This document shows, piece after piece, positions 1 to 7,013 of a stretch of 35,222 bases of DNA. The stretch covers positions 1 to 35,222 of the forward strand of contig JAFXFN010000023.1 in assembly GCA_017520505.1 (NCBI GenBank), given 5' to 3'. The DNA comes from Clostridia bacterium (lineage in GTDB: Bacteria; Bacillota; Clostridia; Oscillospirales; CAG-272). Each line of letters opens with the position of its first letter. The stretch's first letter is position 1. Under the pieces are notes generated by a model. The model was not told the origin of the DNA. It searched no databases and saw only the letters and a list, made by a program, of their open reading frames with translations. Position numbers and translations under genes: made by a program.

Positions 1-41
1 TCTTCTCGCATAGTTTCCAACCTTTGTTCTTTCCAAGGCAT
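1..41 (-). CDS. Transposase N-terminus, partial (IS481-like)
   Basis: Thirteen codons plus two bases are visible, beginning MPWKEQRLETMRE, running off the left edge. The start is an ATG placed after an AAGGAG-type site. MPWKE is a common beginning of IS481-family transposases (established knowledge); the catalytic DDE domain is not in the window, so the family call is tentative. The same start lies at the right edge in the opposite orientation. Confidence 0.6.
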   Translation of the reverse strand, partial: MPWKEQRLETMRE

Positions 42-138
42 TTTCTCGTCTCCTTCTGACTTTTCATGCCTTTATTTTACATCAAAGTTGTAAACTATGT
101 GTCTTCACATTTTGTAAACTATGTTACCACACTATACA
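1..138 (-). mobile_element. Insertion sequence 5' end (IS481-like), truncated by window edge
   Basis: These 138 bases are the exact reverse complement of bases 35085-35222. Read on the minus strand the element starts TGTATAGTGTGG, as expected for an IS with TGT/ACA termini. It carries two direct copies of the 12-mer ACATAGTTTACA (24 bp apart), which could be transposase binding sites, then an AAGGAG ribosome binding site and the start of an outward-reading ORF. The other end and any target-site duplication are outside the window. The IS481 assignment rests on the MPWKE-type protein start and TGT terminus and is moderate. Confidence 0.75.
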
Positions 139-300
139 CATTGCTCGTCCGAATGAAATAACCAAAAATGGGTTTAAACCTTATCCACCGCAAGCAGTAG
201 TTGACCTCGTCAACTACAAGAAACGGCGGGAGTAAACCCCCGCCCTACAACACCGCCTCGAATGAAATGAACGAAAATGGATAAAAAATGCCGTCGCATC
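139..300. repeat. Repeat-rich spacer with a GTAGTT/AACTAC palindrome
   Basis: The spacer between the IS end and the first promoter has no plausible gene. It holds a palindrome at 197-217 (arms GTAGTTGAC / GTCAACTAC, 3-base loop), one member of a family found at 23.6, 24.0 and 29.2 kb, plus a CGGGGG-type hairpin around 224-243 and two copies of an ATGAAAT-containing phrase (155 and 262). Confidence 0.6.
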
Positions 301-308
301 TTGAAAAG

Positions 309-337
309 TTTACAAATTATATATATATATATATATT
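309..337 (+). promoter_or_regulatory. Probable sigma-A promoter of the LRR lipoprotein gene
   Basis: TTTACA (309-314) and TATATT (332-337) are separated by 17 bp, 47 bp before the ATG at 384. A second -35-like TTGAAA at 301 overlaps. The spacer and -10 lie in a run of AT dinucleotides (about 319-336), a simple repeat that could vary in length between strains and tune this promoter. Confidence 0.5.
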
Positions 338-383
338 GCACGTATGATAGAGCAATACAAATACATTTTTACGGAGAACAATT

Positions 384-1250
384 ATGAAAAAAGACATCAA
401 GAAGATCAGCGCCGCTTCGCTTGTGGCGGTACTTACGGCAACTATGCTCTTTTCAAGCGCTTGCACGGGAAATTCAAGTGACACAGACAGCGCAAAGGAT
501 ACCGTAACAAACAGCGTGACAGAATCATCTGACAGTGCTGATGTAAATTCGGACACAAATGCTGTTGAAACAGACGGAAAAACGGATGCGGAAGAAACGA
601 AAGCACCCGAAGAATCAGTCACTACAGGATATGAGCTGTCAGACGGCACGCTGACTGTCCTTGACGACAGTGCTATGGTGGATTACGCAGAAGAAAAGCA
701 AGTTCCCTGGTACGAACAGCGTGAAAGCATAAAAAGCATCGTTATTTCAGACGGTGTCACAAAAATAGGCAAATACGCATTTTTCGAATGCTCCAATGTT
801 ACCTCGGTCGTAATTCCCACCGGTGTTACAGAGGTTGGCGATTATTCATTCAGATTTTGTAAAAAGCTTACATCCGTTGAGCTTCCCGACGGTGTTGCAA
901 GCATAGGCTTTGCCGCATTTTCCGATTGCGAAAAGCTCGAAGCTGTTACAATTCCCGAAAGCGTAAAAAGTATAGGTCAGTACGCATTTGCTCTCTGTCC
1001 CTGCCTTAAATCAGCCAAGATACCCGACGGCGTGGAAAAGATAGCTGCATATACCTTTTCACGCTGTGAAAGCCTTGAATGGGTTGAAATACCCGCAAGC
1101 GTAAAATCAATATCCGATTCCGTATTTTTTATGTGCAACAGCCTTAAAGAAATAAACTTCAAGGGCACGGAAGCACAGTGGAATGATATTGAAAAGGAAA
1201 GCTCATGGGACGAAAGCACACCCGAATATAAGGTTAATTTCGGAGAGTAA
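384..1250 (+). CDS. BspA-type leucine-rich-repeat lipoprotein
   Basis: A 288-residue secreted lipoprotein. Residues 1-26 form a signal peptide ending in a lipobox with acylated Cys27 (FSSAC). Residues 28-85 are a Ser/Thr/Asp/Glu-rich linker that would hold the domain off the membrane. From about residue 108 to 270 there are roughly six ~23-residue repeats of the LRR_5 (BspA/TpLRR) type, with recurring phrases like IP-GV--IG-YAF--C--L. Such repeats build a curved solenoid used for adhesion or ligand binding at the cell surface; the ligand is unknown. The start follows a GGAG site. The gene has its own promoter and terminator, so it is monocistronic. The linker resembles that of the DUF4358 lipoprotein at 15.2 kb. 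Confidence 0.88.
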   Translation: MKKDIKKISAASLVAVLTATMLFSSACTGNSSDTDSAKDTVTNSVTESSDSADVNSDTNAVETDGKTDAEETKAPEESVTTGYELSDGTLTVLDDSAMVDYAEEKQVPWYEQRESIKSIVISDGVTKIGKYAFFECSNVTSVVIPTGVTEVGDYSFRFCKKLTSVELPDGVASIGFAAFSDCEKLEAVTIPESVKSIGQYAFALCPCLKSAKIPDGVEKIAAYTFSRCESLEWVEIPASVKSISDSVFFMCNSLKEINFKGTEAQWNDIEKESSWDESTPEYKVNFGE

Positions 1251-1266
1251 GACAAAAGAATAAATT

Positions 1267-1292
1267 AAAGGGCGGGGCATACCGCCCTTTTT
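1267..1292 (+). terminator. Rho-independent terminator of the LRR gene
   Basis: Perfect 9-bp stem (AAAGGGCGG 1267-1275 with CCGCCCTTT 1282-1290), 6-base loop, then T residues, 16 bp after the stop codon. Confidence 0.85.
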
Positions 1293-1398
1293 CATTTCTT
1301 GCGCCGTGTAAATTAATTCGACGGCTTAATTCCGTGAATCGCTCCTACAAGATACATTGAATTTAATGAATAAGAATATATTTCCGCAAGGAAATATG

Positions 1399-1431
1399 CG
1401 CCTCCCCCGGCGGGGGGACCGGGGAGGCGCC
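1399..1431. repeat. GC-rich hairpin
   Basis: An imperfect inverted repeat (GCGCCTCCCC near 1399 with GGGGAGGCGC near 1422) around a G-rich loop, preceded by a small TTTCC/GGAAA palindrome. It lies in the 424-bp gene-free stretch 1251-1674, which otherwise holds the preceding terminator, the inverted repeat at 1469-1609 and the ABC-F promoter. Confidence 0.5.
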
Positions 1432-1468
1432 ATTACATTGATTTAAATGTAAATAAACCTATTGATTT

Positions 1469-1609
1469 GTAGGGGTCGGCGCCTCGACGACCCGAACGAA
1501 TGAATCGAGGCACCACCAACAAGCGGGGCGTGTAGTTCGTAGTAGTTCGCTGTAGTTCGTATAACGAACTACTACGAACTACAGCGAACTACTTGGCGCC
1601 GACCCCTAC
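1469..1609. repeat. 141-bp nested inverted repeat with tandem GTAGTTCG units
   Basis: Outer arms of 15 bp match perfectly: GTAGGGGTCGGCGCC (1469-1483) and its complement (1595-1609). Inside, three near-tandem GTAGTTCG units (1532-1560) are followed by three inverted CGAACTAC units (1564-1591), able to fold as a long stem. The right outer arm ends one base before the -35 box of the ABC-F gene. No ORF is present; it looks like a non-autonomous (MITE/REP-like) element. Confidence 0.7.
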
Positions 1610-1638
1610 TTGACATTTAAAGCGTTGTGTGATAGAAT
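1610..1638 (+). promoter_or_regulatory. Sigma-A promoter of the ABC-F gene
   Basis: TTGACA (1610-1615), 17-bp spacer, TAGAAT (1633-1638), 36 bp upstream of the start codon. The -35 box begins at the base following the outer arm of the inverted repeat. Confidence 0.75.
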
Positions 1639-1674
1639 ATAATAGAATAATAATGTAATAAAGGATAAAATAAA

Positions 1675-3258
1675 ATGATATCAACGAACGATGTTTCTTT
1701 ACAGTACGGCGGCAGGGTGCTTTTTTCGGGTGCTGACCTTGTATTCACAAAGGGCAACTGCTACGGTATAATCGGCGCAAACGGTGCAGGTAAATCCACG
1801 TTTTTGAAGATTTTGTCAGGTGAGGTCGAGCCGTCAAGCGGCACAGTTTCCGTCACCCCCGGTGAGAGAATTTCGATTCTGAAGCAGGACCACTTCGCAT
1901 TTGACGAATATACGGTAATAAGAACGGTGCTTATGGGCAACCGTGAGCTTTGCGATATAGAGGACGAAAAGGAAGCCCTTTACTCAAAGGAAGAAATGAC
2001 CGACGAGGACGGTATGCGCCTTTGCGAGCTTGAAACAAGATATGCCGAGCTTGACGGATATTCCGCAGAAAGCGAAGCGGAGATACTTTTAAACGCTCTC
2101 GGTATTCCCAACGATTTACACTACGCCTTAATGAAGGACTTAAACGGTGACCAAAAGGTGAAAATACTGCTTGCGCAGGCACTTTTCGGCAATCCCGACA
2201 TACTTCTGATGGACGAGCCGACGAACCACCTTGACTTAAAAACCATCGCTTGGCTTGAGGAATTTCTCATTGACTTACACAGCGTTGTTATCGTTGTATC
2301 GCACGACCGTCACTTCTTGAACAACGTCTGCACACACACCGTTGACGTTGACTTCGGAAAGATAACTATGACCGTCGGCGGTTACGACTTCTGGTACGAA
2401 TACACGCAGATACGTCAAAGACAGATGCGTGAGCAGAACAAGAAGGCAGAGCTTAAAGCCGCTGAGCTTAAAGAATTTATTGCACGATTCTCAGCAAACG
2501 CTTCAAAGTCGAAGCAGGCAACGAGCAGAAAGAAGCTGCTTGACTCACTTGACTTTGCCGAAATGCCCGTTTCCTCCCGCCGTTTCCCGTACGTTGCATT
2601 CAAGCCCGACAGGGAAGCAGGCAAGGATATGCTCACCGTTGACGGGATCTCAGCAACGGTCGGCGACAAAAAGGTGCTTGACAACGTGAGCTTCACGCTC
2701 CGTCCGTGCGAAAAGGTCGCATTTGTCGGCGATCCCGTTTCGATCACGACTCTTTTCAAGATAATCACAGGCGAGCTTGAGCCCGAAGCGGGCACATACA
2801 AATGGGGTGTTACGACCTCGCAGGCGTATATGCCGTCGGACAACTCCGAATATTTTGACGGACACACGGAAAATCTTATCGACTGGATAAGAAACTGCAG
2901 TAATCTCATTTACGAGGCTGACGTCAGAAGCTGGCTTGGCAGAATGCTTTTCTCAGGTGATGAGGCGCTCAAGAGCGTCGGCGTTTTGTCGGGAGGCGAG
3001 CGTGTGCGCTGTATGCTTTGCAAAATGATGCTGTCGGGTGCAAACGTTCTGATACTTGACGAGCCGACGAACCATCTCGACCTTGAATCGATAGCCGCAC
3101 TCAACGACGGACTGATAAAATATCCGCAGACGGTACTGTTCACCTCACACGACCACCAGTTCGTGCAGACGATAGCTGACAGAATTATCGATCTTACACC
3201 CGGACATTTCTATGACAAGGTTACAACATACGATGAATATGCATCGGAATGTCTGTAA
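1675..3258 (+). CDS. ykpA: ABC-F family ATPase, YkpA/YbiT type
   Basis: A 527-residue soluble protein with two ABC ATPase domains and no membrane segment. Domain 1 has Walker A GANGAGKST (34-42), Walker B with D180/E181 and H210. The linker around 240-320 contains the ABC-F hallmark KSKQATSRKK region. Domain 2 has signature LSGGE (438-442) and Walker B with D462/E463. ABC-F proteins act on the ribosome. Signature 1 reads LNGDQ (156-160) and the second Walker A reads GDPVSITT (352-359) without the lysine; these two belong to the same composite ATP site, so one site is intact and one degenerate. As I recall B. subtilis YkpA shows the same asymmetry, which supports the subfamily. Related ABC-F members give antibiotic resistance, but nothing here points to that role. 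Confidence 0.88.
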   Translation: MISTNDVSLQYGGRVLFSGADLVFTKGNCYGIIGANGAGKSTFLKILSGEVEPSSGTVSVTPGERISILKQDHFAFDEYTVIRTVLMGNRELCDIEDEKEALYSKEEMTDEDGMRLCELETRYAELDGYSAESEAEILLNALGIPNDLHYALMKDLNGDQKVKILLAQALFGNPDILLMDEPTNHLDLKTIAWLEEFLIDLHSVVIVVSHDRHFLNNVCTHTVDVDFGKITMTVGGYDFWYEYTQIRQRQMREQNKKAELKAAELKEFIARFSANASKSKQATSRKKLLDSLDFAEMPVSSRRFPYVAFKPDREAGKDMLTVDGISATVGDKKVLDNVSFTLRPCEKVAFVGDPVSITTLFKIITGELEPEAGTYKWGVTTSQAYMPSDNSEYFDGHTENLIDWIRNCSNLIYEADVRSWLGRMLFSGDEALKSVGVLSGGERVRCMLCKMMLSGANVLILDEPTNHLDLESIAALNDGLIKYPQTVLFTSHDHQFVQTIADRIIDLTPGHFYDKVTTYDEYASECL

Positions 3259-3294
3259 TTTTATACATTTTTTGTGTTTTTCACCGTTAATATA

Positions 3295-3322
3295 TTGACA
3301 ATTCGATAAAAAAATATATAAT
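3295..3322 (+). promoter_or_regulatory. Sigma-A promoter of the two-TM protein gene
   Basis: TTGACA (3295-3300), 16-bp spacer, TATAAT (3317-3322), 42 bp before the ATG. No clear terminator separates it from the ABC-F gene. Confidence 0.7.
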
Positions 3323-3364
3323 TATTAGTATTGTATCGTTTAATTTGATTTTGGAGCATAAATA

Positions 3365-4180
3365 ATGAAAAGTGTAAACAATTTCTTTGACAGTCTTGTT
3401 TCACTGGAATCGACTGTAAAATTGTGCGATGAGCTCTGGGAATCCTTGCATAATATGCATCATAAAGTACCCAAGGAGCTTGAGCCGAGACTCGTGGATT
3501 TTCTCCCGAAAATGCACAGATACCGTATAGAAAGCTATAAAGTATCGTTGACAGGCGGTGCTATAGGGCTTGTATGCGCAATGGTTCTGATCTTTTTGGG
3601 ATCAAAATTTGATTTTGACGGAATGCTTCCCGCACTTCTGTGTGTGCTCGCAGGCGCATCATCGGGACTTATTCTTATGGGATACAGACGTGCAAAAGAG
3701 AATTATCTTGAACAGCGTGCAACGAACCGTTATAAGTCAGCGCTTGATGATTACTATGCAAAGCACCGTGTTGAATCGTTTGTAGCTTCGATGAAGAGTG
3801 CGAATATAGTTACAGCCTGCTGTAACAACATAACAGAGGTAAAAAAAGAAGCCGCTGATATACTTGTAAAGCTTTATGCACTTGGAAACATCCCCGAGGA
3901 GTCACGTAATTTCGAGACGATGTGCGCCGCACTTGTATGCGCAAAGGCAATGGTAAAGGTGAAAAACCCCGAAACCGTTTTAAAGAATATAACAGATGCG
4001 CATCACCAGAAGAGTGAATACGAAAAATCCTGCATCAGCGCATCGAAGATCGCATCTCAGATATGCGACTCCCTTACGAATGACGATGCTTATGATAAGC
4101 TTAAGGTAAACGTCGAGCAGTTGATGTCTGACTGCAGAAAATCAAACGATGACATAAAAAAAGAATTCAGCTTGGATTGA
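3365..4180 (+). CDS. Uncharacterised protein with a two-TM hairpin
   Basis: A 271-residue protein with no family I recognise. Residues 1-57 are soluble and polar. Two hydrophobic segments at about 62-80 and 87-105 are separated by a short loop (SKFDFDG), giving a membrane hairpin with both long ends on one side, probably the cytoplasm as no signal peptide is present. Residues 108-271 are charged and probably helical, with several Cys (CC at about 156). The start follows GGAG. A strong promoter upstream and a perfect terminator downstream make it a single-gene unit. Function unknown. Confidence 0.75.
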   Translation: MKSVNNFFDSLVSLESTVKLCDELWESLHNMHHKVPKELEPRLVDFLPKMHRYRIESYKVSLTGGAIGLVCAMVLIFLGSKFDFDGMLPALLCVLAGASSGLILMGYRRAKENYLEQRATNRYKSALDDYYAKHRVESFVASMKSANIVTACCNNITEVKKEAADILVKLYALGNIPEESRNFETMCAALVCAKAMVKVKNPETVLKNITDAHHQKSEYEKSCISASKIASQICDSLTNDDAYDKLKVNVEQLMSDCRKSNDDIKKEFSLD

Positions 4181-4182
4181 TA

Positions 4183-4217
4183 AAAAAGCATCGATATGTT
4201 CCGTATCGATGCTTTTT
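4183..4217 (+). terminator. Rho-independent terminator
   Basis: Perfect 14-bp stem (AAAAAGCATCGATA 4183-4196 with TATCGATGCTTTTT 4204-4217), 7-base loop and T-run, starting 2 bp after the stop codon. Confidence 0.9.
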
Positions 4218-4243
4218 ATTTTAGTGCAGGGAATCGTTCTATA

Positions 4244-4384
4244 ATGTTATCCGCTGTGCCATAACATTTCAAGCTTGCCGAGGCAAGCATTTCGGGCGGC
4301 TGTGGTGCATTTAATGCCGAAGGCATTTCATTATTTTTGCGGGAGGATGATATCCTCACCCTGCAATGTTTTGATTAATTGGGG
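4244..4384. repeat. Palindrome array plus GGGAGGATRATAT repeat unit
   Basis: Four successive short hairpins: ATGTTAT/ATAACAT (4244-4267), GCTTGCC/GGCAAGC, a decayed GGGCGGC unit, and TGCCgaaGGCA, joined by ATTTC-A/G or ATTTAA linkers. It is followed at 4339 by a copy of the GCGGGAGGATRATATCCTC unit, ending GATTAATTGGGGG. That unit overlaps the stop codon of the downstream minus-strand gene (4375-4377). The array is homologous to that at 34975. Confidence 0.75.
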
Positions 4385-5289
4385 GCTTCTGCATCCGCTG
4401 TTTTTATCGATTTTTTGTATTTTCTCAAAAGCACGCACGCAGTTATGGAAAGTGCCATTATGACAAAGCACACAACCAAGGCTGTCAGAAGCTTTGCATC
4501 GGCGCTGTTTATTAAAGATGCGGTAATTTCCGAGGCAAATCCCTCTGTTTGTGCGATAATTTCTTTTGCAAATCTGCTGTTGAGCAGTACAGATGCGGTG
4601 AGCATAACCACGCCGACGATTCCCGTATTGACCGCTATCCAGATGAAGCCCTTGTAATTCTTTCTGCGCAAAACATATATAAGTGCCAAAAGTGCTGTTT
4701 GTATTACGATAAGTATGAGTATGCATTGCCATCCGAGAGCTTTTTTGACCATTCCGCTTATCTCTGAATACTCGGTAATTGTATTTTGTACAGGTTCGAG
4801 CTCTGTTACTATATCCTCTATCGCCTCTTTGTTTTCCTCCACCATTACATCAAGCTCAGACTTGATTTTATTTCGGTCGACCGACTCTCCCGTTTTTTCT
4901 TCGAAAACGTCAAGAATACCGTCTATATGCTCGTCAAGAAGATTTTTCACCGTGGAAGCGTTGAATTTCTCAAGCGAATCATCGGAATTGCCGATGATCA
5001 ACGTAAGCTCTGATGCGCAATCCTCGATAAAATCTCCCACCGATTCGCTTTTTATTATCTCATCGGCGGTATTCATATCAATGCCAAGCTCTTCACACTT
5101 CTGATTAAAATCATCCGAGTCTTTAAGTATCTCAACATAATCCACGTCCTGAATGACGTTCGTTATCGTTTTCGGCTGTATCATACCTGCCACCGAATAA
5201 AACAAGGACGAAGCAATCGCTATGATAATAAACAAAACACTCAATATGACACTCACAAAAGCCGTCAGCACGTTCACTGCTTTTTCCAT
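4375..5289 (-). CDS. Uncharacterised four-TM membrane protein
   Basis: A 304-residue integral membrane protein of no recognised family. A hydrophobic segment at about 8-35 is followed by a 150-residue acidic, probably extracytoplasmic region (about 38-185) rich in Asp/Glu, then three hydrophobic segments at about 188-206, 215-235 and 262-286, ending in a Lys-rich tail. The pattern (one TM, large outside domain, three TM) suggests a surface sensor or structural protein. The start follows GGAG and has its own promoter. Its last two codons lie inside a dispersed repeat unit, so the present C-terminus may have been set by repeat insertion. Function unknown. Confidence 0.75.
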   Translation of the reverse strand: MEKAVNVLTAFVSVILSVLFIIIAIASSLFYSVAGMIQPKTITNVIQDVDYVEILKDSDDFNQKCEELGIDMNTADEIIKSESVGDFIEDCASELTLIIGNSDDSLEKFNASTVKNLLDEHIDGILDVFEEKTGESVDRNKIKSELDVMVEENKEAIEDIVTELEPVQNTITEYSEISGMVKKALGWQCILILIVIQTALLALIYVLRRKNYKGFIWIAVNTGIVGVVMLTASVLLNSRFAKEIIAQTEGFASEITASLINSADAKLLTALVVCFVIMALSITACVLLRKYKKSIKTADAEAPN

Positions 5290-5328
5290 TTTAAATTCTC
5301 CGATCCATCTTAATTCTTATAATGATTT

Positions 5329-5357
5329 ATTTTACTATAAAAATACTTAAAATTCAA
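5329..5357 (-). promoter_or_regulatory. Promoter of the four-TM protein gene
   Basis: On the minus strand TTGAAT (5357-5352), 17-bp spacer, TAAAAT (5334-5329), about 40 bp before the start codon. Confidence 0.6.
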
Positions 5358-5406
5358 TATATACATAAAATAAAGTATTATAAGATGTAAAAATTAAAAA
5401 AAACTA

Positions 5407-5435
5407 TTTACAAATGCATTTTATTATGATATAAT
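5407..5435 (+). promoter_or_regulatory. Sigma-A promoter of rpsO
   Basis: TTTACA (5407-5412), 17-bp spacer, TATAAT (5430-5435). Transcription would start near 5442, giving a leader of about 115 bases. Confidence 0.75.
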
Positions 5436-5441
5436 ACTCGT

Positions 5442-5556
5442 TGGTATGGCACAACGGATGCACGGCTTACGGACAACAAGGCACATTACCAAAGGTGCGT
5501 TTCACCCGCCGTATTCCTTGTATTACGAATTTATTTTTTGAAAGGTGATTAACACA
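5442..5556 (+). promoter_or_regulatory. Probable S15-binding autoregulatory leader of rpsO
   Basis: The 115-base leader can pair ACGGC (5462-5466) with GCCGT (5508-5512) and ACAAGG with CCTTGT further out, enclosing a GGTG/CACC hairpin (5494-5506). In many bacteria S15 binds a structured rpsO leader to repress its own translation. The fold here was judged by eye; it was not matched to a covariance model. Confidence 0.45.
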
Positions 5557-5820
5557 ATGCTTAAAGAACAGAAGCAGGATATCATATCCAACTACAAAAT
5601 TCACGAAAACGACACAGGTTCGCCTGAAGTTCAGATCGCTATTCTTACAACAAGAATCAACACACTTAACGAGCACCTCAAGGTGAACAAGAACGACCAC
5701 CACTCAAGACGTGGTCTTCTCAAGATGGTTGGTCAGAGAAGAAACCTTCTCGGCTACCTTATGAAGAAGGACATCAACAGATACCGTGCTATCATCGATA
5801 AGCTCGGCATCAGAAAGTAA
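5557..5820 (+). CDS. rpsO: 30S ribosomal protein S15
   Basis: An 87-residue protein matching S15 end to end (family usual length 88-89), with the conserved helices and the rRNA-binding segments DTGSPEVQ (about 20-27) and [19 protein letters not shown]15 binds 16S rRNA early in assembly of the 30S platform. I chose ATG at 5557, preceded by AAAGGTG with 9-base spacing; the in-frame GTG at 5545 overlaps that site and is unlikely. It has its own promoter, structured leader and terminator. pnp, often next to rpsO, is absent here. Confidence 0.97.
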   Translation: MLKEQKQDIISNYKIHENDTGSPEVQIAILTTRINTLNEHLKVNKNDHHSRRGLLKMVGQRRNLLGYLMKKDINRYRAIIDKLGIRK

Positions 5821-5829
5821 TTAAAAACG

Positions 5830-5870
5830 AAAAATCTCCCTTGCTTGCCATACAGCAGGGGAGAATTTTT
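5830..5870. terminator. Terminator shared by rpsO and gpr (convergent)
   Basis: A stem with CTCCCTTGCT pairing AGCAGGGGAG (one G-U pair), flanked by AAAAAT and ATTTTT, can terminate in both directions. It starts 9 bp after rpsO and ends 7 bp before the gpr stop codon. Confidence 0.8.
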
Positions 5871-5877
5871 ATTTTAA

Positions 5878-6795
5878 TTACATATACATCATTTCTTCGT
5901 ACGAAAGGCTTCGGTGGAAGGCTTTGTTCACGGCATATCCTGCAAGGCGTGCCATTTCCTCAACTGCGGCATCGCAATCCTTCGGGCAGACGTAGCTGCC
6001 CGTATTCTTATATACACAGCCTATGACCGAATCTATTTCATCGTCTGACATACCGCCGCAATTTTCAAGCGCATCACGCACAAGCGTGCGTGTGTCAATG
6101 ACCGTCGGTATACCGATGCACACCGTTTTAACGCCGAAGGTTTTTTCGGAAAGCTCCCCTCTGTCATTTCCGACACCGCTTCCGGGGGATATTCCCGTGT
6201 CGGTGACCTGCACGGTCGTAGCAAGTGAGGAAAGCTCACGGCACGCAAGTGCATCTATCAGTATCACCGTTGACGGCTTTATCATCTTCACCGCCCCTTT
6301 TATCTGTTCTGCGGCTTCCATTCCCGTTTGCGCTATGACACCGGGGATGACAGATGACACATCGCCGAGCCCTGCCGACTCATAAATTTCTCTTTCATAT
6401 TCCTTTATATGACGTGACACCACGACATTATTTGCCGCAAGCGGGCCTATGGCATCGGCGGTGATATACCTGTTGCCGAGTCCTGCAACAAGCACGGGGG
6501 CTGATGTATCGCAAAGAGATGAAATTATCTTCACAAGCTCATTTGCGGCGCATTTGAATTTGTCAAAATCGGAAAGCCACAGCTTGCCTGTGTGCATAGA
6601 ATAGTAATTTCCCATCGGTTTACCGAGTATTTCAGCACCCTTTTCATTAAAAACGGATATTTTCGTCGTTTTTATTCCGCATCTTTCGCTTGCCTCGTAT
6701 TTGATACCGTCAGGCTCGCCCTCGTGCTGCTTTGAATACGTTTTCATATATTCATCACGTATTTCCGATGCCATATCTGTTCTTATGTTTTTCAT
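5878..6795 (-). CDS. gpr: Germination protease GPR (spore protease)
   Basis: A 305-residue member of peptidase family A25. GPR is made in the forespore as a zymogen, self-processes, and on germination degrades the small acid-soluble proteins that coat spore DNA. Family motifs are clear: the N-terminal RTDMASE region (5-11) resembling its own cleavage site, AGLGN--ITADAIGP (104-118) with D114, PGVIAQTG (151-158), and IDALA (180-184) with D181 followed by TDTGISPGSGVGN. D114 and D181 match the catalytic aspartates of the Bacillus enzyme by motif position. It is somewhat shorter than Bacillus GPR (about 370). The start has AAGGAG. Its presence is the best evidence that the host sporulates. spoIIP, its frequent neighbour, is absent. 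Confidence 0.95.
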   Translation of the reverse strand: MKNIRTDMASEIRDEYMKTYSKQHEGEPDGIKYEASERCGIKTTKISVFNEKGAEILGKPMGNYYSMHTGKLWLSDFDKFKCAANELVKIISSLCDTSAPVLVAGLGNRYITADAIGPLAANNVVVSRHIKEYEREIYESAGLGDVSSVIPGVIAQTGMEAAEQIKGAVKMIKPSTVILIDALACRELSSLATTVQVTDTGISPGSGVGNDRGELSEKTFGVKTVCIGIPTVIDTRTLVRDALENCGGMSDDEIDSVIGCVYKNTGSYVCPKDCDAAVEEMARLAGYAVNKAFHRSLSYEEMMYM

Positions 6796-6840
6796 ATTTT
6801 TCTCCTTATATCATTTATTTCCGTAGAAAATGTTTTTTAT

Positions 6841-6894
6841 ATACCGCCGTCCGGCGGTATGCGCTCCCTGCCCGAGGGGGGTGGGCAGGAGCGC
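6841..6894. repeat. Two adjacent palindromes
   Basis: ATACCGCC/GGCGGTAT (6841-6860) is directly followed by GCGCTCC--GCCC / GGGCAGGAGCGC (6861-6894) and a TTTTT run on the plus strand. No plus-strand gene ends here, so this is more likely one of the dispersed hairpin repeats than a terminator. It lies upstream of gpr. Confidence 0.5.
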
Positions 6895-6962
6895 TTTTTC
6901 AAAATCCCGGTTCATTTACTTGAAGTTATCTGCATAATGGCCGTTACAACCCGATAATAGAC

Positions 6963-7006
6963 AAAAAAAGAACACCCCATACAATTCAAAAAGAATTGTA
7001 TGGGGT
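6963..7006 (-). terminator. Terminator of the SDR-PLP enzyme operon
   Basis: Perfect 14-bp stem (ACCCCATACAATTC 6974-6987 with its complement 6993-7006), 5-base loop, and on the minus strand a TTTTTTT run after the stem. It begins 8 bp after the stop codon. Confidence 0.9.
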
Positions 7007-7013
7007 ATTTTGC

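Noticed and set aside
2728..2751. Degenerate second Walker A of the ABC-F protein as a novel feature
   Set aside because: From memory, B. subtilis YkpA also lacks the lysine here and has an altered first signature; it is a subfamily trait.
1675..3258. Antibiotic-resistance ABC-F (Msr/Vga/OptrA type)
   Set aside because: Motifs and interdomain sequence match the housekeeping YkpA/YbiT group.
4244..4333. Palindrome arrays as CRISPR
   Set aside because: The repeated parts are 6-7-base linkers and the segments between are palindromes; there are no constant ~30-base repeats and no cas genes.
6813..6844. Sigma-F-like promoter for gpr (GTATA and GGAAATAAAT on the minus strand)
   Set aside because: Transcription would start inside the ribosome binding site, leaving no usable leader; spacing is also long.
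6861..6900. Plus-strand terminator
   Set aside because: No plus-strand gene ends nearby; the hairpin fits the dispersed GC-rich repeat type.
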